Notes under the pieces: model-generated
Told to the model about the DNA's origin: nothing
The model's database searches: none
Seen by the model: only the letters and a program-made list of their open reading frames with translations
Translations under genes and position numbers: made by a program
Shown here: piece by piece, positions 8,313 through 16,939 of the stretch
How positions within the stretch are numbered: the stretch's first letter is position 1
How the letters are laid out: every line of letters begins with the position of its first letter
NCBI RefSeq assembly: GCF_011044975.1
Contig: NZ_JAAKZV010000051.1
Location: forward strand, 1-39,557
DNA from: Streptomyces coryli
GTDB taxonomy: Bacteria; Actinomycetota; Actinomycetes; Streptomycetales; Streptomycetaceae
DNA: 39,557 nt
Reading direction: 5' to 3'

Positions 8313-9641
8313 ATGACCTCCGCGGTCAAGCCGAGCGGCAAGCCGGCGAAATCGGTCATGGGCACCAGGCGGTGGGTGGCAATGCTGTTTCTGCTGCCCG
8401 CCGCGGTGCTCCTGCTGGCCATCGTGGCCTATCCCATCATCTACTCCATCATCCGCAGCTTCTTCGACCAGTCCGGCGACTCCTTCGTCGCCTTCGACAA
8501 CTTCCAGGCGCTGTTCACCGACGAGGACAACCTCACCGCGATCAAGAACAACGTCATCTGGGTGATCGTCGCCCCCTCGGTCTGTACGGCCCTGGGCCTG
8601 ATCTTCGCCGTGCTGACCGAACGGGTCAGCTTCGGCGCCGCGTTCAAGATGGTCATCTTCATGCCGATGGCGATCTCGATGCTGGCGGCGGGCGTGATCT
8701 TCTCGCTGGTCTACCAGCAGGACCCGGAGCGCGGCGTCGCCAACGCGGTGGTGACGGGCATCCATGACACCTTCTCGGAGTCCTCGGCCTGGCCGGGGGC
8801 GCGACCGCGGCCGAACGACGACGTCCTCGCGGGGCCCCAGAAGGGCCCGTACACCACGAAGGACACGGTCTCCGCGGGCAGCCCGGCGCTGCTGCCGCTG
8901 GTGGCCGTAAAGCCGCAGGACCTGGAGACCGCCAAGCCCGCCACCGAGCCCAAGGCCGCGTCCGGCGGCGGGATTTCGGGCACGGTGTGGGTGGACTTCA
9001 AACCGGGCGGCGGCGGCAAGCTCGGCGCCATCGACTCCGGCGAGAAGGCCCTGAAGGGCATCAAGGTCGAGGCGGTGAAGGACGGCAAGACCGTCGCCTC
9101 CGCGACCACCGGCGACGACGGGACGTTCACGCTGCCGAAGGAGGCCGACGGTGCGAAGCTCGCGCTGCCGGCGTCGAACTTCGGCGAGAAGTACAACGGC
9201 GTCGACTGGCTCGGCCCCTCCCTCATCACCCCGGCGATCATCGCCAGTTACGTCTGGATGTGGGCGGGCTTCGCGATGGTGCTCATCGCCGCGGGCCTCG
9301 CCAGCATCCCGCGCGAGCTCCTCGAAGCGGCGCGGGTGGACGGGGCCAACGAGCTGCAGGTCTTCCGGCGCGTCACGGTGCCGCTGCTGGCGCCGGTGCT
9401 CGTGGTCGTCCTCGTCACCCTGATGATCAATGTGCTGAAGATCTTCGACCTGGTGTGGGTGATCTCCCCTGGCGCGAACCTCAAGGACGCCAATGTGCTC
9501 GCCGTGCAGCTCTATCTGCTCGGCTTCGGCACCGACACCGACCAGGGGATGGCGAGCGCGATCGCGGTCGTCCTGCTGCTGCTGGTGATCCCGGTGATGA
9601 TCGTCAACATCCGCCGGCTGCGGAGGGAGACCCGCCGATGA
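8313..9641 (+). CDS. ABC sugar permease with an inserted Ig/CnaB-like domain
   Basis: A 442-residue MalF/AglF-type permease, about 130 residues longer than usual. Membrane helices occur at about 23-45, 80-101, 108-133, 305-330, 355-380 and 415-436. The coupling motif EAARVDGANELQVFRR lies at about 338-353. Between the helix ending near 135 and the next at about 305 there is an insert of roughly 150 residues. It has a Pro/Ala-rich linker and then a compact beta-rich stretch (about 220-292: ISGTVWVDF, KGIKVEAVKDGKTVASATTG, DDGTFTLP) resembling CnaB/SdrD-B or prealbumin-like modules. The insert is in frame with no loss of the permease core, so it is a real domain rather than a frameshift. The stop overlaps the next start by 4 bp (ATGA). 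Confidence 0.85.
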   Translation: MTSAVKPSGKPAKSVMGTRRWVAMLFLLPAAVLLLAIVAYPIIYSIIRSFFDQSGDSFVAFDNFQALFTDEDNLTAIKNNVIWVIVAPSVCTALGLIFAVLTERVSFGAAFKMVIFMPMAISMLAAGVIFSLVYQQDPERGVANAVVTGIHDTFSESSAWPGARPRPNDDVLAGPQKGPYTTKDTVSAGSPALLPLVAVKPQDLETAKPATEPKAASGGGISGTVWVDFKPGGGGKLGAIDSGEKALKGIKVEAVKDGKTVASATTGDDGTFTLPKEADGAKLALPASNFGEKYNGVDWLGPSLITPAIIASYVWMWAGFAMVLIAAGLASIPRELLEAARVDGANELQVFRRVTVPLLAPVLVVVLVTLMINVLKIFDLVWVISPGANLKDANVLAVQLYLLGFGTDTDQGMASAIAVVLLLLVIPVMIVNIRRLRRETRR

Positions 9642-10519
9642 CTGCCCTCCCGGACGTCGTCAAGGCCGAGCAGTCGCTCGGCTCCCGGATCGCCGGCGTG
9701 CTCGGCGGCACGCTGGTACGTATCTTCCTGATCGTCATCGGGCTGTTCTGGCTGCTGCCGTCCTTCGGGCTGCTGATGTCCTCGCTGCGTGACCGGGAGG
9801 ACATCAACTCCAGCGGCTGGTGGACGGTGTTCACCGCGCCGTCGCAGCTCACCTTCAGCAACTACGACGCGCTGCTGAGCAACGACGCCCTGATGGACTC
9901 GCTGGTCACCACCCTCCTGATCACGGTGCCGTCCACACTCCTGGTCGTGGTGATCGGCTCGCTGGCCGCCTATGCCTTCGCGTGGATGGACTTCCCGGGC
10001 CGCGACTGGTGCTTCCTCGCCGTCGTCGCGCTGCTGGTCGTCCCGGTGCAGGTGGCGCTGATCCCGATCTCCAGCCTCTTCGACAACCTGGGGATCTATC
10101 AGAGCCTGTTCAGCGTCATCCTCTTCCATACGGCCTTCGGCCTGCCGTTCGCGGTCTTCCTGCTGCGCAACTTCTTCGCGGAGATCCCGCGGGAGCTGCT
10201 GGAGGCGGCGCGGCTCGACGGGGCGAGCGAGGTGCGGCTGTTCACGCGGGTGGTCATGCCGCTGGGCGGGCCCGCGATCGCGGCGCTGGGGATCTTCCAG
10301 TTCCTGTGGGTGTGGAACGACTTCCTGGTCGCCTTCATCTTCGCCGACCCGGGCAGTCCGCCGACCACGGTGGCGATCCAGCAGCAGGCCCGGCAGTTCG
10401 ACAACAACATCGACGTGATCGCGTCCGGCGCCTTCATCTCGCTGATCATCCCGCTGGTCGTGTTCTTCGCGTTCCAGCGGCAGTTCGTGTCGGGCGTGAT
10501 GGCGGGGGCGGTGAAGTAG
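9638..10519 (+). CDS. ABC sugar permease, MalG/AglG type
   Basis: A 293-residue binding-protein-dependent permease. Six predicted membrane helices start with LVRIFLIVIGLFWLLPSFGL. The cytoplasmic coupling loop EAARLDGASEVRLFTRVVMP is intact. It forms the heterodimeric channel with the preceding permease. The ATG at 9638 overlaps the upstream TGA. No ATPase gene follows; in streptomycetes a shared ATPase (MsiK) serves many such importers, so the missing subunit is probably encoded elsewhere. The stop codon at 10517-10519 directly abuts the stop codon of the convergent glycosyltransferase gene. Confidence 0.9.
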   Translation: MTALPDVVKAEQSLGSRIAGVLGGTLVRIFLIVIGLFWLLPSFGLLMSSLRDREDINSSGWWTVFTAPSQLTFSNYDALLSNDALMDSLVTTLLITVPSTLLVVVIGSLAAYAFAWMDFPGRDWCFLAVVALLVVPVQVALIPISSLFDNLGIYQSLFSVILFHTAFGLPFAVFLLRNFFAEIPRELLEAARLDGASEVRLFTRVVMPLGGPAIAALGIFQFLWVWNDFLVAFIFADPGSPPTTVAIQQQARQFDNNIDVIASGAFISLIIPLVVFFAFQRQFVSGVMAGAVK

Positions 10520-12565
10520 CTAGCGCCGCCGGCCGACCAGCCTTGCCAGCGCCCGCCCGGCGGACCGGGCGGGCGCCGGCACGTCCGCGGGGCTGTCCGC
10601 GGGTCCCTCCTCGTCCGGGTTGCGGACCAGCAGCGAAAGCCCGTTGCGCACGGTGTAGAAGACCCGCACCCGGGCCCCGGCGTGCAGCACCGGCGGGTAC
10701 TGGTAGATCTGCTTCTTCACCATGACGTCGTCCAGGATCCGCCCGAGCCGCAGCGGCTTCTGCCCCTCGATCGCCAGGTACAGATCCCAGATCTCGCGGG
10801 TCTGCTGATCCTGCCGGCGCTCGGCCAGCGCCCCGTACGGGATCCGCGCCGCGAAGCTCCCGTCCGCGGCCGGCGCGACCGGCACCCTGAACTCCTCCTG
10901 CTCGCCGCGCCGCCGCACCACGAGCCCGGCGGCGGGCGGCAGCGCGATGCCGTAGAGCCGGCCGTGCACGGTGACGTCGGCGCCCCCGACGAGGACGTAC
11001 GCGACCTCGGCGTGCGCCTCCCGCAGCCAGGTGCGCAGGCTGAGATGGCCCTCGTCGGTGACATACGGCAGCCACACCTCGACCGGCCCGGCCTCGGGGG
11101 ACGGGGCGACCGGACGCAGGTCGCAGGCGGCGGCGCGGGCGCGGCGGACGGAGTCGTCGGCGCCGGACTCCAGCCAGAAGTCCCAGTGGCCTTCGGCGAG
11201 TTTGTGCTCACCGCGACGCAGCACCGCTTCGAGCCGGCCGCCGCTTTCGGTGTCCTTCGCGGCCGTGAACGGGATGCGCAGCGCCGCCGGGGCCTTGCCC
11301 GCCTGCTTGCGCAGCCCCCGGCGGCGGCCGATGAGATGCAGCGGGCCGCCGTCCGCGGCGCCCGCGGTGAAGAAGGTCAGCGCGTCGTCGCCGAGCCGGT
11401 GCGCGCCGAGCTCCTTCGGCGCCGCCTTCTCCGCCAGCAGGACGCCGATCAGTTCCTCGTAGCGGGCGACGACGGCCGCCGGGTCCCAGCGCAAGGCCTT
11501 GCGCAGCGCGGCCGCGGCCATCGTGCGGCGGCGCTCCTCGTCCCCGATCAGCGAGCCGAGCGCGGCGGCGAAGGCCGCGACGTCGTCGACCGGGACCAGC
11601 ACCCCGTCGGTGCCGTCGGTGATGATCTCCCGCGGCCCCTGGTCGCAGTCCGTGCTGACCACGGCGAGCCCCGCCCGCATCGCCTCGACCAGGGTGAGCC
11701 CGAAGGACTCGTACGCGGACATGGACGCCGCGATCGACGCCTTCGGCCACTCCGCGGCGAGCGAGGGGACGGCGCCCATCAGCAGCACGTGGTTGTAGAG
11801 GCCGAGTTCGTCGATACGGGCCCGCAGGGCGGCGCGCTGCTGGCCCTTGCCGTAGATCCGCAGCTGCCAGTCCGGGTGCTCGGCGGCGACCTTCGCGAAC
11901 GCCTCGATGAGCAGCTCGAACCGCTTGCCGGGGACGAGCCGCCCGGCCGCCGCGACGACCTTGGCGCGGCCGTCGGAGGGCGGCACCCCGGGGGCGGGGA
12001 CCGGGTTGCCGATGTGGGTGATCGTCAGGCCCGGCACCGCGACCTGCTCGCGGAAGGCGCGGGCATCCGCCTCGGAGACGGTCACGACCGCGTCGAGGAG
12101 GGCGTACTGCTCGGCCATGTCCTGCTGCAGCGCCTCCGTGTGCCGCTCCAGGCCGACGTGCTCCTGGCCGAGCCGGACGGCGTGCGCGGGGCCGAGGCGG
12201 GCGAGGTAGAAGTTGACCGAGGGGCGGGTGCCGATGACGACGTCGGCGTCGAGCGTCCGCAGCCAGGCGGCGACGCGGCGGTCGGCGAGCCGGCTGTAGC
12301 GGTCGGCGCGCGGCTCGGCCGGCGAGACGATCTCCGAGGGGAGATGGAAGTCGGGGTCCGCGCTGTCCTGGCCGCCGGGACGCAGATCGACCAGCTGGAC
12401 CACCGGGATCCGCGGGTCGACCGCGAAGGCCGGGGCGTCCTTGTAGCGCCCGACCGCGGCGATCTCGACCTGGTGCCGGTCGGCCAGCGCCGAGGCCAGC
12501 TTCAGGGTGCTGTGGATGGTGCCGCCAAGCCCGCACACGTCATGCGTCAGGAAAGCGATCTTCAT
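10520..12565 (-). CDS. GT4 glycosyltransferase with a C-terminal extension
   Basis: A 681-residue GT-B fold enzyme. The N-terminal half begins MKIAFLTHDVCGLGGT, an acceptor-side glycine loop. It contains the GT4 donor-site motif ESFGLTLVEAMRAG (about 290-303) after GRLVPGKRFELLIEAF and RIYGKGQ. From about 385 to the end there is a roughly 290-residue beta-rich extension with Trp/Leu/Arg patterns and no transferase motifs. Similar tails accompany teichoic-acid-type glycosyltransferases of actinomycetes (from memory). It acts at the cytoplasmic membrane face on a lipid-linked or polymer acceptor. AAGGGG lies 12-17 nt before the ATG at 12565. It sits 8 bp downstream of the TagF-like gene, so the two are co-transcribed. 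Donor and acceptor are unknown. Confidence 0.8.
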   Translation of the reverse strand: MKIAFLTHDVCGLGGTIHSTLKLASALADRHQVEIAAVGRYKDAPAFAVDPRIPVVQLVDLRPGGQDSADPDFHLPSEIVSPAEPRADRYSRLADRRVAAWLRTLDADVVIGTRPSVNFYLARLGPAHAVRLGQEHVGLERHTEALQQDMAEQYALLDAVVTVSEADARAFREQVAVPGLTITHIGNPVPAPGVPPSDGRAKVVAAAGRLVPGKRFELLIEAFAKVAAEHPDWQLRIYGKGQQRAALRARIDELGLYNHVLLMGAVPSLAAEWPKASIAASMSAYESFGLTLVEAMRAGLAVVSTDCDQGPREIITDGTDGVLVPVDDVAAFAAALGSLIGDEERRRTMAAAALRKALRWDPAAVVARYEELIGVLLAEKAAPKELGAHRLGDDALTFFTAGAADGGPLHLIGRRRGLRKQAGKAPAALRIPFTAAKDTESGGRLEAVLRRGEHKLAEGHWDFWLESGADDSVRRARAAACDLRPVAPSPEAGPVEVWLPYVTDEGHLSLRTWLREAHAEVAYVLVGGADVTVHGRLYGIALPPAAGLVVRRRGEQEEFRVPVAPAADGSFAARIPYGALAERRQDQQTREIWDLYLAIEGQKPLRLGRILDDVMVKKQIYQYPPVLHAGARVRVFYTVRNGLSLLVRNPDEEGPADSPADVPAPARSAGRALARLVGRRR
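10549..10576 (+). terminator. Perfect 12-bp hairpin after the ABC genes
   Basis: The arms at 10549-10560 and 10565-10576 are exact reverse complements (12 bp, all G and C but one consistent mix), with loop CGGA. It lies 30 bp past the transporter stop and inside the last codons of the convergent glycosyltransferase gene. No U-tract follows. It is well placed to end plus-strand transcription. Confidence 0.55.
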
Positions 12566-12573
12566 CGCGGGTT

Positions 12574-14766
12574 CTACCCCTTCAGGGTCGACGCGGACGG
12601 GCGCGCCGCGCCGCCCTGCGTGCCGAGCGCGCCCTGGGCTGCTGCCTGGGCCCGGTGACGACGACGGACGCGGGCGCGCTCGTCGGCGAGCACCTCCGCG
12701 ACCCGCAGGTTGAAGCGCTCGGTCGCGGGCAGCGCCGAGTCCCCGAGCAGATACGTGCGCAGACCGCCGCGGGCCTCGCGCCGGGTGTCGCGCTCGGGGT
12801 GGAAGAGCAGGTCGACCAGCGCCGGGACCTGGTCCTCGGCCGCCGGGTCGAGGACGTACGCGGCTTCCCCGACGGTGGTGTTCGGGCCGCGGAAGGCGGC
12901 CTCGTCAAGACCCGTGGTGTTGACGACGGCGTACGGCTTCAGGGTGGCGACGAAGTCGGCGACGACGCTGGAGATGTCGCTGATCAGCAGGTCGGCCCGG
13001 CCGAAGCACTCGTTCAGGTACGGCCGCTGCCCGCGGATGACCTGGTGCTCCCAGGCGGGCTGGGAAGCCCACTTGGCGCGGTGCCAGTCCGCGACGGCGG
13101 CGTCCCACTCGGCCTTCAGCGACGGATCCGCGACCGCTGTGTCCTTCATCCGCTGCACCTCGTCGACGCCGCGCGGCCACAGCCGGGCGGACAGCTCGGA
13201 CAGCCGCTGCCGGCAGGCGTCGAGCTCGGCGGCGGCCGCGGCGCGGGCCTGCCGGACGTCCTCCGGCTCGGCGAAGGCGGCCGCTTCCGCGCGCCGGGCG
13301 TTGTCCTTCTTCAGCAGCTCGGCGATGCGCCGGTGCGCCTCGCGGGCCCGCGGGTCGACGCTGCCGGTGAGGGCGTGCGGCTTGTAGTGGACGCGGACCG
13401 GCGGCTCGTGCTCGAGCAGCTGGCGGACGATGGTCTCGCCGGCGTCGATGACCGAGGAGTTCCCCGGCTCGTCGGTCCAGCCCTCCCAGGTGGGGGCGTA
13501 CAGGACGGTGGGCAGCTCCTGGCACGGCCGCTGCGGGCCCTCCTGGGGCTGCGCCCACAGCTCGTCGACCTGCGGGCGGCCGACCTCGATCAGCCGCTCG
13601 TCCGCGACGCCGACATCGGCCTCGGCGTAGCGGTCGCGGGCGGCCTGCCCGGCGACCCAGACCTCGTCGTAGACCTTCGTGTACGGATTGATGAAGGCGA
13701 ACTTGTCGCTGTCGCCGTGCCCGAGCATCACGTGCCGGGCGGTGGCGAGCCGCAGGATGTTGATGTTCCGGGCGGCGTTGGCCGCGTACATCACGACGCG
13801 CGCGCTGGACAGGTCGAGCTTCATGGTGCGCACCGACTCCGGCACGCACAGCACCGGCAGCGCGGTGTGCTTCAGCAGCGGCATCAGGTGCTTCTCGCGG
13901 AGCACCACCAGCACCCGGGCATCCAGCTGCTCGATGGTGTCCATCCACATGTTGACCTGGTACGCGGTCGCCTTGGACCCGCTGTGGTAGAGCACCACCT
14001 CGGGCCGGTACTGCCGCAGCCACTCCCCCACCGCCTCGTGCACCTCGCCCGCGCGCGGCATCCGCCCGGCGCGGCGGGCGGCCCGGGCCCGTACGACGAG
14101 GGCGACGGTGGCCGCGGCGAAGGCGGCGGCCGCGCCGAGCGGGGCGAGGGGGACGACGTCGGTGGCGAGGGCCGCGGCCGCGCCGAGCAGGGCGAGGGCC
14201 TCCAGGGTGAGCAGCCGGGTGCCGGGCCAGCCGGCGAGCCGGCGCGGGGCGGCGGCGGGGAGGTCGAGGCCGAGATCGATGTTCTTCGCCAGTACGGGCA
14301 GCTTCCGCCGGCCGCGCAGGTGCGCGCTCACCGCGACATGCGCCCCGTGGACGAGCACGAGCCCGAGCACCAGCACCGGATACGCCGCCCCCGCCGCGCC
14401 GAGGGCGCCGGTCAGCGGCAGTCCGAGCAGCACGGCGCGGGCGGCGGCGCGCAACGGCAGCCCCGCGCCGACCTGGCCGAGCCGGCGCACCAACCGCCCC
14501 TCGCGGCGGTGCAGATGCCGCTCGCAGGCGAGCCCGATGGCGACGGCGGCGACACAGCCGGCGGCGGCCGGCCAGGGCGCGACGACGCAGGCGGCCGCCG
14601 CGGCGACGGCGACCGTTCCCGCGAGCGCCAGGAAGGCGAGCAGTCCGCGGAGCCGGCTGACATACGCGTAACGCTTCAGCCTCCGGATCCGGTGGCGCCG
14701 CACCGCGCCGCGCTCGCCAGCCAAGGAAGCCACCTTCCGCTCACCGGCATGTCCCCGGGTGTCCAT
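12574..14766 (-). CDS. TagF-like polyol-phosphate transferase with membrane domain
   Basis: A 730-residue protein. The first 250 residues hold an Arg/Lys-rich start and several hydrophobic helices (about 40-62, 65-85, 108-145, 190-230). The remainder is a CDP-glycerol glycerophosphotransferase-type domain (Glyphos_transf family). Motifs seen are LYHSGSKATAYQVNMW, MLGHGDSDKF with the candidate catalytic His, GRPQVDELW, LYAPTWEGW, RVHYKPHAL and LLISDISSVVADF. A roughly 130-residue Arg/Glu-rich helical insert lies between KPHAL and LLISD. Known relatives polymerise glycerol- or ribitol-phosphate chains of teichoic acids. Here it suggests a polyol-phosphate or related phosphodiester in the surface polymer. 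The start is uncertain: no ribosome site precedes ATG 14766, and GTG 12 codons later is an alternative. Confidence 0.8.
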   Translation of the reverse strand: MDTRGHAGERKVASLAGERGAVRRHRIRRLKRYAYVSRLRGLLAFLALAGTVAVAAAAACVVAPWPAAAGCVAAVAIGLACERHLHRREGRLVRRLGQVGAGLPLRAAARAVLLGLPLTGALGAAGAAYPVLVLGLVLVHGAHVAVSAHLRGRRKLPVLAKNIDLGLDLPAAAPRRLAGWPGTRLLTLEALALLGAAAALATDVVPLAPLGAAAAFAAATVALVVRARAARRAGRMPRAGEVHEAVGEWLRQYRPEVVLYHSGSKATAYQVNMWMDTIEQLDARVLVVLREKHLMPLLKHTALPVLCVPESVRTMKLDLSSARVVMYAANAARNINILRLATARHVMLGHGDSDKFAFINPYTKVYDEVWVAGQAARDRYAEADVGVADERLIEVGRPQVDELWAQPQEGPQRPCQELPTVLYAPTWEGWTDEPGNSSVIDAGETIVRQLLEHEPPVRVHYKPHALTGSVDPRAREAHRRIAELLKKDNARRAEAAAFAEPEDVRQARAAAAAELDACRQRLSELSARLWPRGVDEVQRMKDTAVADPSLKAEWDAAVADWHRAKWASQPAWEHQVIRGQRPYLNECFGRADLLISDISSVVADFVATLKPYAVVNTTGLDEAAFRGPNTTVGEAAYVLDPAAEDQVPALVDLLFHPERDTRREARGGLRTYLLGDSALPATERFNLRVAEVLADERARVRRRHRAQAAAQGALGTQGGAARPSASTLKG

Positions 14767-14863
14767 GCCACAGCAAGGGGAGGTTTACATATAGAAGCCC
14801 GCTTTCCTCCTAAAACACGCCTAACTGCCTACCGATTGCACCGATACAGCGGCGGCCCGTCCG

Positions 14864-15766
14864 CTACCGCAGCCCGCGCAGCGCCCGTGTCACCACCGGC
14901 GGGAGCAGGTCCTTGGCGATCTTCTTCCCCCGCGAGGCCGGCACCCGGCCCGTGCCGGCCTCGCTCGGGGCCGGCTTCTCCCCGGCGTACCGCGATCGCG
15001 GCAGCCGCGGCTCCGGGACCCGGTCCGCGTTCACCCGCAGCACCCGGCCACCGGCGATCTCCTCCGCGCCGACCCAGCAGTCGTCGCGCTCACCCAGCGT
15101 CGCCAGCAACTCGTCCTGTATCGACGCCACATCCCCCCACGTCCCGTAGAACTTCGTGGACGTCAGGCACACCGGCTTCAGCCCGCCGGTGACGACCGCC
15201 TCCCACGCCGCGCACGCGACCCCCGGCGTGTGGTGCGCCCGGTAGTCGTCGAGCACCACGACGCCCTCCTCGCCCAGCGCCGCCCGCGCCGCGACGATGT
15301 CGCCGCGCACATGCTCGTAAAGGTGCGAGGCGTCGACATGCACGAAACGGCAGCTCGCGTCCGTCACCTCGTCCGGCACCCAGGACGTCGGCCCGTGGAT
15401 GATCCGCGGCAACTCCTCGTGGAACGCCCGGAAGTTGGCCTCGAAGGCGCGCCGGGTCAGCGTCGAGTACGACTTCTGCATCTCGCGGGCGTTCGGATTG
15501 TCGGGCGCCTCGCCGTCGAAGAGGTCGCAGACGGTCAGCCGCTCACCCGCCCGCAGATACGCCTGGAGGAAGATGGCGCTCTTCCCCATGTACGCGCCCA
15601 TCTCCAGCAGATCCCCGTGCTGTTCGAGCCGGTCCTGGCGGCTCAGGAACCAGTCGAACAGCACAATGTCAGCGTGCCGGAACCACCCCTTCACTTCGCC
15701 CAGGGACCGTGGTCGCCGGTCATGTACCTGTTCGGTGCCTGCGTCTGGCGTCGTGAGAGGTGTCAC
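14864..15766 (-). CDS. SAM-dependent methyltransferase (TylF/class I type)
   Basis: A 300-residue class I methyltransferase. Motif I is DLLEMGAYMGKSAIFLQAY, with VCDLFDGE as the acidic loop and RFVHVDASHLYEHVRGD further on. The VVVLDDYRAHHTPGV segment resembles the metal-binding DD of macrocin-type sugar O-methyltransferases. The last 60 residues are basic and probably disordered. It most likely methylates a sugar hydroxyl of the glycopolymer or a nucleotide sugar; the substrate cannot be assigned. It starts with GTG 15766 and has an excellent AAGGAGG 7 nt upstream, which lies inside a small hairpin. It is separated by about 80 bp from the PP2C gene and followed by a 97-bp gap before the TagF-like gene. 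Confidence 0.75.
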   Translation of the reverse strand: MTPLTTPDAGTEQVHDRRPRSLGEVKGWFRHADIVLFDWFLSRQDRLEQHGDLLEMGAYMGKSAIFLQAYLRAGERLTVCDLFDGEAPDNPNAREMQKSYSTLTRRAFEANFRAFHEELPRIIHGPTSWVPDEVTDASCRFVHVDASHLYEHVRGDIVAARAALGEEGVVVLDDYRAHHTPGVACAAWEAVVTGGLKPVCLTSTKFYGTWGDVASIQDELLATLGERDDCWVGAEEIAGGRVLRVNADRVPEPRLPRSRYAGEKPAPSEAGTGRVPASRGKKIAKDLLPPVVTRALRGLR

Positions 15767-15770
15767 GGAG

Positions 15771-15787
15771 CTGCCTCCTTAAGGCAG
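15771..15787 (-). promoter_or_regulatory. Hairpin overlapping the ribosome binding site
   Basis: On the minus strand CTGCCT-TAAGG-AGGCAG forms a 6-bp stem, and the Shine-Dalgarno AAGGAGG runs from the loop into the 3' arm. Folding would partly hide the ribosome site of the methyltransferase gene at 15766. It could instead be a weak terminator for the PP2C gene, whose stop is 61 bp upstream. Confidence 0.35.
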
Positions 15788-15847
15788 GGACGAGGAGTCG
15801 CTCCAGCCGTACCACGGGCACCAGAAGCACTGGGGAAACGCAAAGCG

Positions 15848-16939
15848 TCAGGCGGGTGACACTCGTTCAATGACAAGAAGCGCGGCATCGTCGTCCAGCC
15901 GGCCGCCCGCGTGCCGCAGCAGGTCGGTGCGCAGCCGCGCGGCCATGTCCTCGAGCGGGGCGGCGGCCACGGCGCGCGCCCCGTCCTGCAGCGCGTAGAA
16001 GCGGCCGCTCCGGTCGCGGGCCTCGATGAAGCCGTCGGTGTAGAGGACGAGGCGGTCGCCGGCGGCGAACTCGCGGCTGCTGACCGTATGCTCCGAGCCG
16101 ACCAGACCGGCGAGCCCGATGGGCGCGCCGGGCACCTCGGGCGCCCACGGCACCACCTGCCCGCCGCGCAGCACGAGCGGCTCCGGATGGCCGCAGTGCA
16201 CCATCCGCACCACGTCCTCGTCGCCCGGCAGCTCCAGCAGCAGCGCGGTGGCGAAGCGCTCGGTGAACTCCTCGTCGTAGACCTCGCCGATGCGCCGGCT
16301 GGCGGTCTCCTCCAGCCGCCGGCCGACATCGGCGAGGCTCGCCTCCTGGTACGCGGCCTCGCGGAAGCAGCCGACCAGGCCCGCCGTCGCCCCGACCGCC
16401 TCCAGGCCCTTGCCGCGCACGTCGCCGATGAGCAGCCGGACGCCGTACGGGGTGTGCAGCGCCTCGTAGAAGTCGCCGCCGATCTGCGCCTCCGACTCGG
16501 CCGCCAGATAGACGCCGCGCAGCTCCAGGCGGTCGATCTGCCGCGGCAGCGGCCGCAGCAGCACGCGCTGCGCGGTGGCCGCGACGGAGCGGACCTGGCG
16601 CAGCTCGGCCTCCCGCCGCAGCCGTACGAAGCAGGCGAGGACGCTGGCGAGGGAGACGGCGACGATCGCGATGACGGCGACGTCGGAGCCGGGCCCCCAC
16701 ATGTCGTGGACCCGGTACAGGCCGACGGTCAGCGCGAGCGCGGCCAGCGCGACGGCGGCCGTGAAGCGCAGCCCGGTGGCGGCGGCCGCGAGCACCGGAG
16801 CGGCCGCGGTCAGCGGGGCCAGCTCCAGCCAGGCGGGGGTGACCAGGTCGGCGAGCAGGACGACGGCCAGGAGGGCGACGGGCGGCAGATAGCGGCCTGC
16901 GATCATCCTGCGGGAAGCGCAGGCAGGCGGCTCATACAC
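15848..16939 (-). CDS. Membrane-bound PP2C-type (SpoIIE) protein phosphatase
   Basis: A 363-residue protein. Three or four hydrophobic helices occupy about the first 100 residues (LPPVALLAVVLLADLV, then VAVIAIVAVSLASVLA), followed by a SpoIIE/RsbU-type PP2C domain. Metal-binding motifs are GGDFYEAL, GDVRGKGLEA, VHCGHPEPLV, LYTDGFIEARD and a final DDDAALLVI. It would dephosphorylate Ser/Thr-phosphorylated proteins, often anti-sigma antagonists. The start GTG 16939 is chosen because GGAGG lies 6 nt upstream and it overlaps the FUSC gene end by 8 bp, implying translational coupling. A TTG start 20 codons earlier is possible but less likely. Its link to the polysaccharide genes is unclear; it could counter the Ser/Thr kinases at the left end. 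Confidence 0.85.
   Translation of the reverse strand: MYEPPACASRRMIAGRYLPPVALLAVVLLADLVTPAWLELAPLTAAAPVLAAAATGLRFTAAVALAALALTVGLYRVHDMWGPGSDVAVIAIVAVSLASVLACFVRLRREAELRQVRSVAATAQRVLLRPLPRQIDRLELRGVYLAAESEAQIGGDFYEALHTPYGVRLLIGDVRGKGLEAVGATAGLVGCFREAAYQEASLADVGRRLEETASRRIGEVYDEEFTERFATALLLELPGDEDVVRMVHCGHPEPLVLRGGQVVPWAPEVPGAPIGLAGLVGSEHTVSSREFAAGDRLVLYTDGFIEARDRSGRFYALQDGARAVAAAPLEDMAARLRTDLLRHAGGRLDDDAALLVIERVSPA

Noticed and set aside
8440-9240. Possible frameshift or gene fusion in the first permease
   Set aside because: The frame is continuous, codon pattern stays typical across the insert, and both permease halves are complete.
14831-14845. Direct repeat ACCGAT-TGC-ACCGAT in the gap before the TagF-like gene
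   Set aside because: Only two 6-bp copies occur and a 9-nt period alone is weak evidence for a binding site.
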